Source: Sulfurovum sp. (GTDB lineage: Bacteria > Campylobacterota > Campylobacteria > Campylobacterales > Sulfurovaceae). From it: a DNA stretch of 64,000 nt. Each line of letters starts with the position of its first letter. Within the stretch, counting starts at the first letter, position 1. The stretch spans positions 32,349-96,348 of the forward strand of contig JAGXFO010000007.1 in assembly GCA_024637255.1 (NCBI GenBank). The letters are read 5' to 3'. The notes under the pieces are model-generated. The model worked only from the letters and a program-made list of their open reading frames with translations. It was not told the origin of the DNA and made no database searches. The position numbers and the translations under genes were made by a program. Below are positions 61,589 through 64,000 of this stretch, one piece after another.

Positions 61589-62740
61589 ATGGAAGAGTTT
61601 GAAATAGAAATCATTGAAGCCAAATGCCATACAAATGGCGCAAAAATAAAGGCTATTGGCGTTGGTGGTGGTGGTGGAAACATGATCAATCACATGATAA
61701 GCGAGGGCATCAACAGCATTGACCTTATTGTTGCAAACACAGATGCGCAGGCACTGGAAGGTTCTCTTGCCCCATTTAAAATGCAATTGGGCATAAATGC
61801 GACAAGAGGTTTAGGTGCGGGCATGATTCCTGACAAAGGTAGAGAAGCCGCCCTTGAAAGCTTTGATGACATCAAAGCGATGCTTGCAGGTGCAGATATC
61901 GTCTTTATTTCTGCGGGTCTAGGCGGAGGTACCGGTACGGGTGCTGCGCCTATCATTGCGCAGGCTGCAAAAGAGATAGGGGCATTGACTGTTTCTATCG
62001 TAACAAGTCCTTTTAAATTTGAAGGCAGAAAAAGAACAAAACTTGCAAAAGAAGGTTTGGAGGAGCTAAAAAGAGAGAGCGACTCTATTATTGTTGTCCC
62101 CAACGAAAAACTTCTTTCAATTGTTGAAAAGAACCTTGGTATCAAAGAAAGTTTTAGAATGGTAGATGATATTCTTGCGCAGGCAGTAGGCGGAATCTCC
62201 AAAGTCATTCTTTCTCATGGCGAAAATGACATCAACCTTGACTTTGCCGATGTAAAAACCGTTATGAGTCACAGGGGTCTTGCTCTGATGGGCGCAGGAT
62301 ACAGTACAGGCAAGAATGCAGCATATGATGCAGCAAAATCAGCTATTGAGTCTCCGTTGCTTGATAATATCTCTATTGATGGTGCGATGGGTGTACTTGT
62401 ACACTTTGACATTCACCCTGATTATCCTATTATGGAAATTGGTGAAGCTATGAATATTGTTGAAGAGAGTGCGGATGAAAATGCTTCTGTTATCTTTGGA
62501 ACAACTACCAATCCGAATATGGCTATTGATGAAGTAAGAATCACTATCGTTGCAACTGGTTTTGAGGATAAAAATGCCATTCCTGAGCCAGCAGCAAAGA
62601 GACAGGAAACACTCTTAAGTTCCAATACGTGCAACATCAATACACTTCGAACTGCTAACAGAATGGTCGTAGGTGGATACAATGGTGAAAACGAAGATAT
62701 TTTGGATGTGCCTACCTTTCTAAGAAAGCAGATGGACTAA
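61589..62740 (+). CDS. ftsZ: Cell division protein FtsZ
   Basis: 383 residues. Tubulin-like GTPase that forms the Z ring. VGGGGGNMINHM (26-35), T3 loop, tubulin signature GGGTGTG at 112-118, NDINLDFADVKTVM synergy loop with catalytic aspartates, and the C-terminal peptide LDVPTFLRKQ that binds FtsA. SD AAAGGGAGGA is strong, matching high expression. Ends before a terminator hairpin. Confidence 0.98.
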   Translation: MEEFEIEIIEAKCHTNGAKIKAIGVGGGGGNMINHMISEGINSIDLIVANTDAQALEGSLAPFKMQLGINATRGLGAGMIPDKGREAALESFDDIKAMLAGADIVFISAGLGGGTGTGAAPIIAQAAKEIGALTVSIVTSPFKFEGRKRTKLAKEGLEELKRESDSIIVVPNEKLLSIVEKNLGIKESFRMVDDILAQAVGGISKVILSHGENDINLDFADVKTVMSHRGLALMGAGYSTGKNAAYDAAKSAIESPLLDNISIDGAMGVLVHFDIHPDYPIMEIGEAMNIVEESADENASVIFGTTTNPNMAIDEVRITIVATGFEDKNAIPEPAAKRQETLLSSNTCNINTLRTANRMVVGGYNGENEDILDVPTFLRKQMD

Positions 62741-62758
62741 AAACCTTTTGATGATTTG

Positions 62759-62785
62759 AGACAGAGAGCTTTCCTCCCTCTGTCT
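62759..62785 (+). terminator. Intrinsic terminator of the ftsAZ operon
   Basis: AGACAGAG, 11-nt loop, CTCTGTCT: a perfect 8-bp stem 19 nt after the ftsZ stop, followed by a pyrimidine stretch containing TTTT. Confidence 0.65.
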
Positions 62786-62883
62786 TCCTCCCCTTTTATA
62801 TATTTTCCCTCAATCCCATTTTTCTTTCTTGCTGTTAATGATATTTTGCTATGATTACCCAAATAATATTTGATGGAAACAAG

Positions 62884-63474
62884 ATGAAACATTTAAGAAA
62901 ACTTTCAACGATTGCAACAGCTACAGGACTTGGTGCTCTTTTGGCTACTGGTGTTACGGGTTGCCTCAGTGATAACCAACAGCGCCAAGAAGAGACTAAA
63001 GCACAAAATGCATTTGTTATCATAGAAGAGACTGCTCCGGGAAAATACAAGATAAAAGATGAATTCCCTGCAGATGAAACACGTATCGTGCTTAAAAAAC
63101 TTGATGGTACAGAAAGGGTTTTGACCAAACCTGAAATGGATGCACTTGTTGCAGAAGAAGCAGCCAAAATTGATAATGGTACCTCCAACCTTACTAAAGC
63201 ACAAGAACCACAAATGTCACAGCAGGGCGGTATGGGGCTAGGAGAAGTCCTGCTCTCAAGTATCGCAGGTGCCATGATAGGATCTTGGATAGGATCTAAA
63301 CTTTTTGGTAACCAAAATTTTCAAAATAACAGACAGGCGGGATACAAATCTCCTTCCACCTACCAAAAAAGTCAAAAAAGCTTTAACAATCCTCAAAAAA
63401 GTACCAGTAAAAAAAGTGGTTTTTTTGGGAACAGTAAATCTACAAGCTCTTCTAGTAGCTCTTTTGGTGGTTGA
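62884..63474 (+). CDS. UPF0323-family lipoprotein
   Basis: 196 residues from the ATG at 62884 (an upstream ATG would add 11 residues before the signal peptide). Lipobox ATGVTGC at about residue 22. VIIEETAPGKYKIKDEFPADETRIVLKKLDGTERVLT is a conserved UPF0323 block; a glycine-rich hydrophobic segment GEVLLSSIAGAMIGSWIGSKLFG follows, then a S/K/Q/N-rich tail with a poly-Ser stretch. Family of unknown function found in Campylobacterota (Cj0371 group). Starts a gene pair with the following glutathionylspermidine-synthase-like gene (4-nt gap). Confidence 0.88.
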   Translation: MKHLRKLSTIATATGLGALLATGVTGCLSDNQQRQEETKAQNAFVIIEETAPGKYKIKDEFPADETRIVLKKLDGTERVLTKPEMDALVAEEAAKIDNGTSNLTKAQEPQMSQQGGMGLGEVLLSSIAGAMIGSWIGSKLFGNQNFQNNRQAGYKSPSTYQKSQKSFNNPQKSTSKKSGFFGNSKSTSSSSSSFGG

Positions 63475-63477
63475 TAA

Positions 63478-64000
63478 ATGCTAAATATGAAAAAAATAAC
63501 GCCTTTGGATACAGGCTATTTGGAATCGCTTGGTTTTGTCTGGCATACAGATCAAGATGAAACCTCCTATATATCTGATGAACTTCTTGTCATCAGTGAA
63601 CACGAAGCCCAATCTTATTATGAAGCAGCCAATGAACTTTATGACATGTACATAGAGGCAGCAGAACATGTTGTAGAAAATAACCTCTTCCATGAAATAG
63701 GTATACCTTTCAACCTTGTAGAAGTTATCAAAGAGTCATGGCATAGTGATATACACTGGCATCTTTATGGGCGTTTTGACTTAGCTGGTGGTTTGGATGG
63801 AAAACCCATCAAACTTTTGGAGTTTAATGCAGATACGCCTACCGCACTTTTTGAAACTGCCATTGTACAATGGGCTATGCTTAAAAAAAATAATCTTGAG
63901 GAAGAGAGCCAGTTCAATGGACTTTATGAAGCACTTGTGGACAATTTTAAGCGTTTAGTAACACTAGAGGAAGATATCTCTACGTTTGAAGAACGTTATG
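63478..64000 (+). CDS. Glutathionylspermidine synthase-family protein (C-terminus beyond window)
   Basis: The first 174 residues are present. WHTDQDETSYISDELLVISEHEAQSYYEAANELYDMY, HSDIHWHLYGRFDLAGGLDGKPIKLLEFNADTPTALFETAIVQW matches the N-terminal part of the GSP_synth ATP-grasp family (E. coli YgiC/YjfC and Gss C-terminal domain), where the LLEFNADTPT stretch begins the active site. Campylobacter has the same pair (UPF0323 lipoprotein, then this). Its true substrate in this group is not established. Confidence 0.88.
   Translation, partial: MLNMKKITPLDTGYLESLGFVWHTDQDETSYISDELLVISEHEAQSYYEAANELYDMYIEAAEHVVENNLFHEIGIPFNLVEVIKESWHSDIHWHLYGRFDLAGGLDGKPIKLLEFNADTPTALFETAIVQWAMLKKNNLEEESQFNGLYEALVDNFKRLVTLEEDISTFEERY

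Noticed and set aside
1..64000. tRNA or rRNA genes, CRISPR arrays, insertion sequences and attachment sites
   Set aside because: No tRNA-like clover leaf, repeat-spacer pattern or transposase was seen in the intergenic gaps, which are almost all under 320 nt.

Overview
The window looks like a chromosomal segment of a free-living Campylobacterota (Epsilonproteobacteria) of the Sulfurovum/Sulfurimonas kind. This is inferred from gene families and order, not from rRNA. The signs are a long-form DapD, atpB standing apart from the other ATP synthase genes, the order ispB-hemA-proS-fxsA-hemC-ubiD (known from Campylobacter), and the UPF0323 lipoprotein next to a glutathionylspermidine-synthase-like gene. 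DNA is moderately AT-rich and genes are packed tightly, often with 1-20 nt overlaps. I found no rRNA, tRNA, CRISPR array or insertion sequence.

Layout. 1-12.2 kb (mostly minus strand): housekeeping genes, namely a TamA/BamA-like barrel (cut by the window edge), gpsA, a 6-TM K+ channel with RCK domains, gatB, a ThiE-like protein, atpB, a TIGR02757 protein, lptB, tsaE, trpD, an S4 protein and dapD. 12.3-15 kb: a BtuB-like TonB receptor with a membrane protein downstream, and an L,D-transpeptidase. 15.5-43 kb: pgi and a large surface-polysaccharide locus, nearly all on the minus strand. The export and assembly genes are a WecA-like initiating transferase, Wza, a CpsB-type phosphatase, Wzc and a small outer-membrane barrel. 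The repeat-unit genes run from 43.0 to 23.8 kb: UDP-HexNAc dehydrogenase and epimerase, an FdtA/C/B trio, a Wzx flippase, six glycosyltransferases, two AsnB-type amidotransferases, an EpsG-type polymerase, an acyltransferase and VanZ. Together they describe a Wzx/Wzy-dependent heteropolysaccharide, probably with GalNAcA-type and 3-acetamido-3,6-dideoxyhexose sugars. A RelE/RHH toxin-antitoxin module with its own consensus promoter sits inside this locus.

43.1-46.8 kb: rseP, yggS, a nickel superoxide dismutase with its maturation protease (sodN-sodX), a Fur-family regulator and a 2-Cys peroxiredoxin, forming an oxidative-stress island. 46.9-56.1 kb (minus): UbiD-type decarboxylase, hemC, a DsbC-like protein, fxsA, proS, hemA, ispB, ftsL and rsmH. 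56.2-64 kb (plus): a class II aldolase-like gene, a Sel1-repeat protein, a PpiD-like chaperone, ftsA-ftsZ, the UPF0323 lipoprotein and the start of a glutathionylspermidine-synthase-like gene.

Most notable: an (AG)8 tract that puts the acyltransferase out of frame and would restore it at 7 or 10 units (a probable phase-variable surface-glycan modification); NiSOD in this lineage; a prolyl-tRNA synthetase whose editing domain has lost its catalytic half; an (GY)7 autokinase tail on Wzc; and gene relics, including recognisable fragments of bioA and an ADP-ribosylglycohydrolase.
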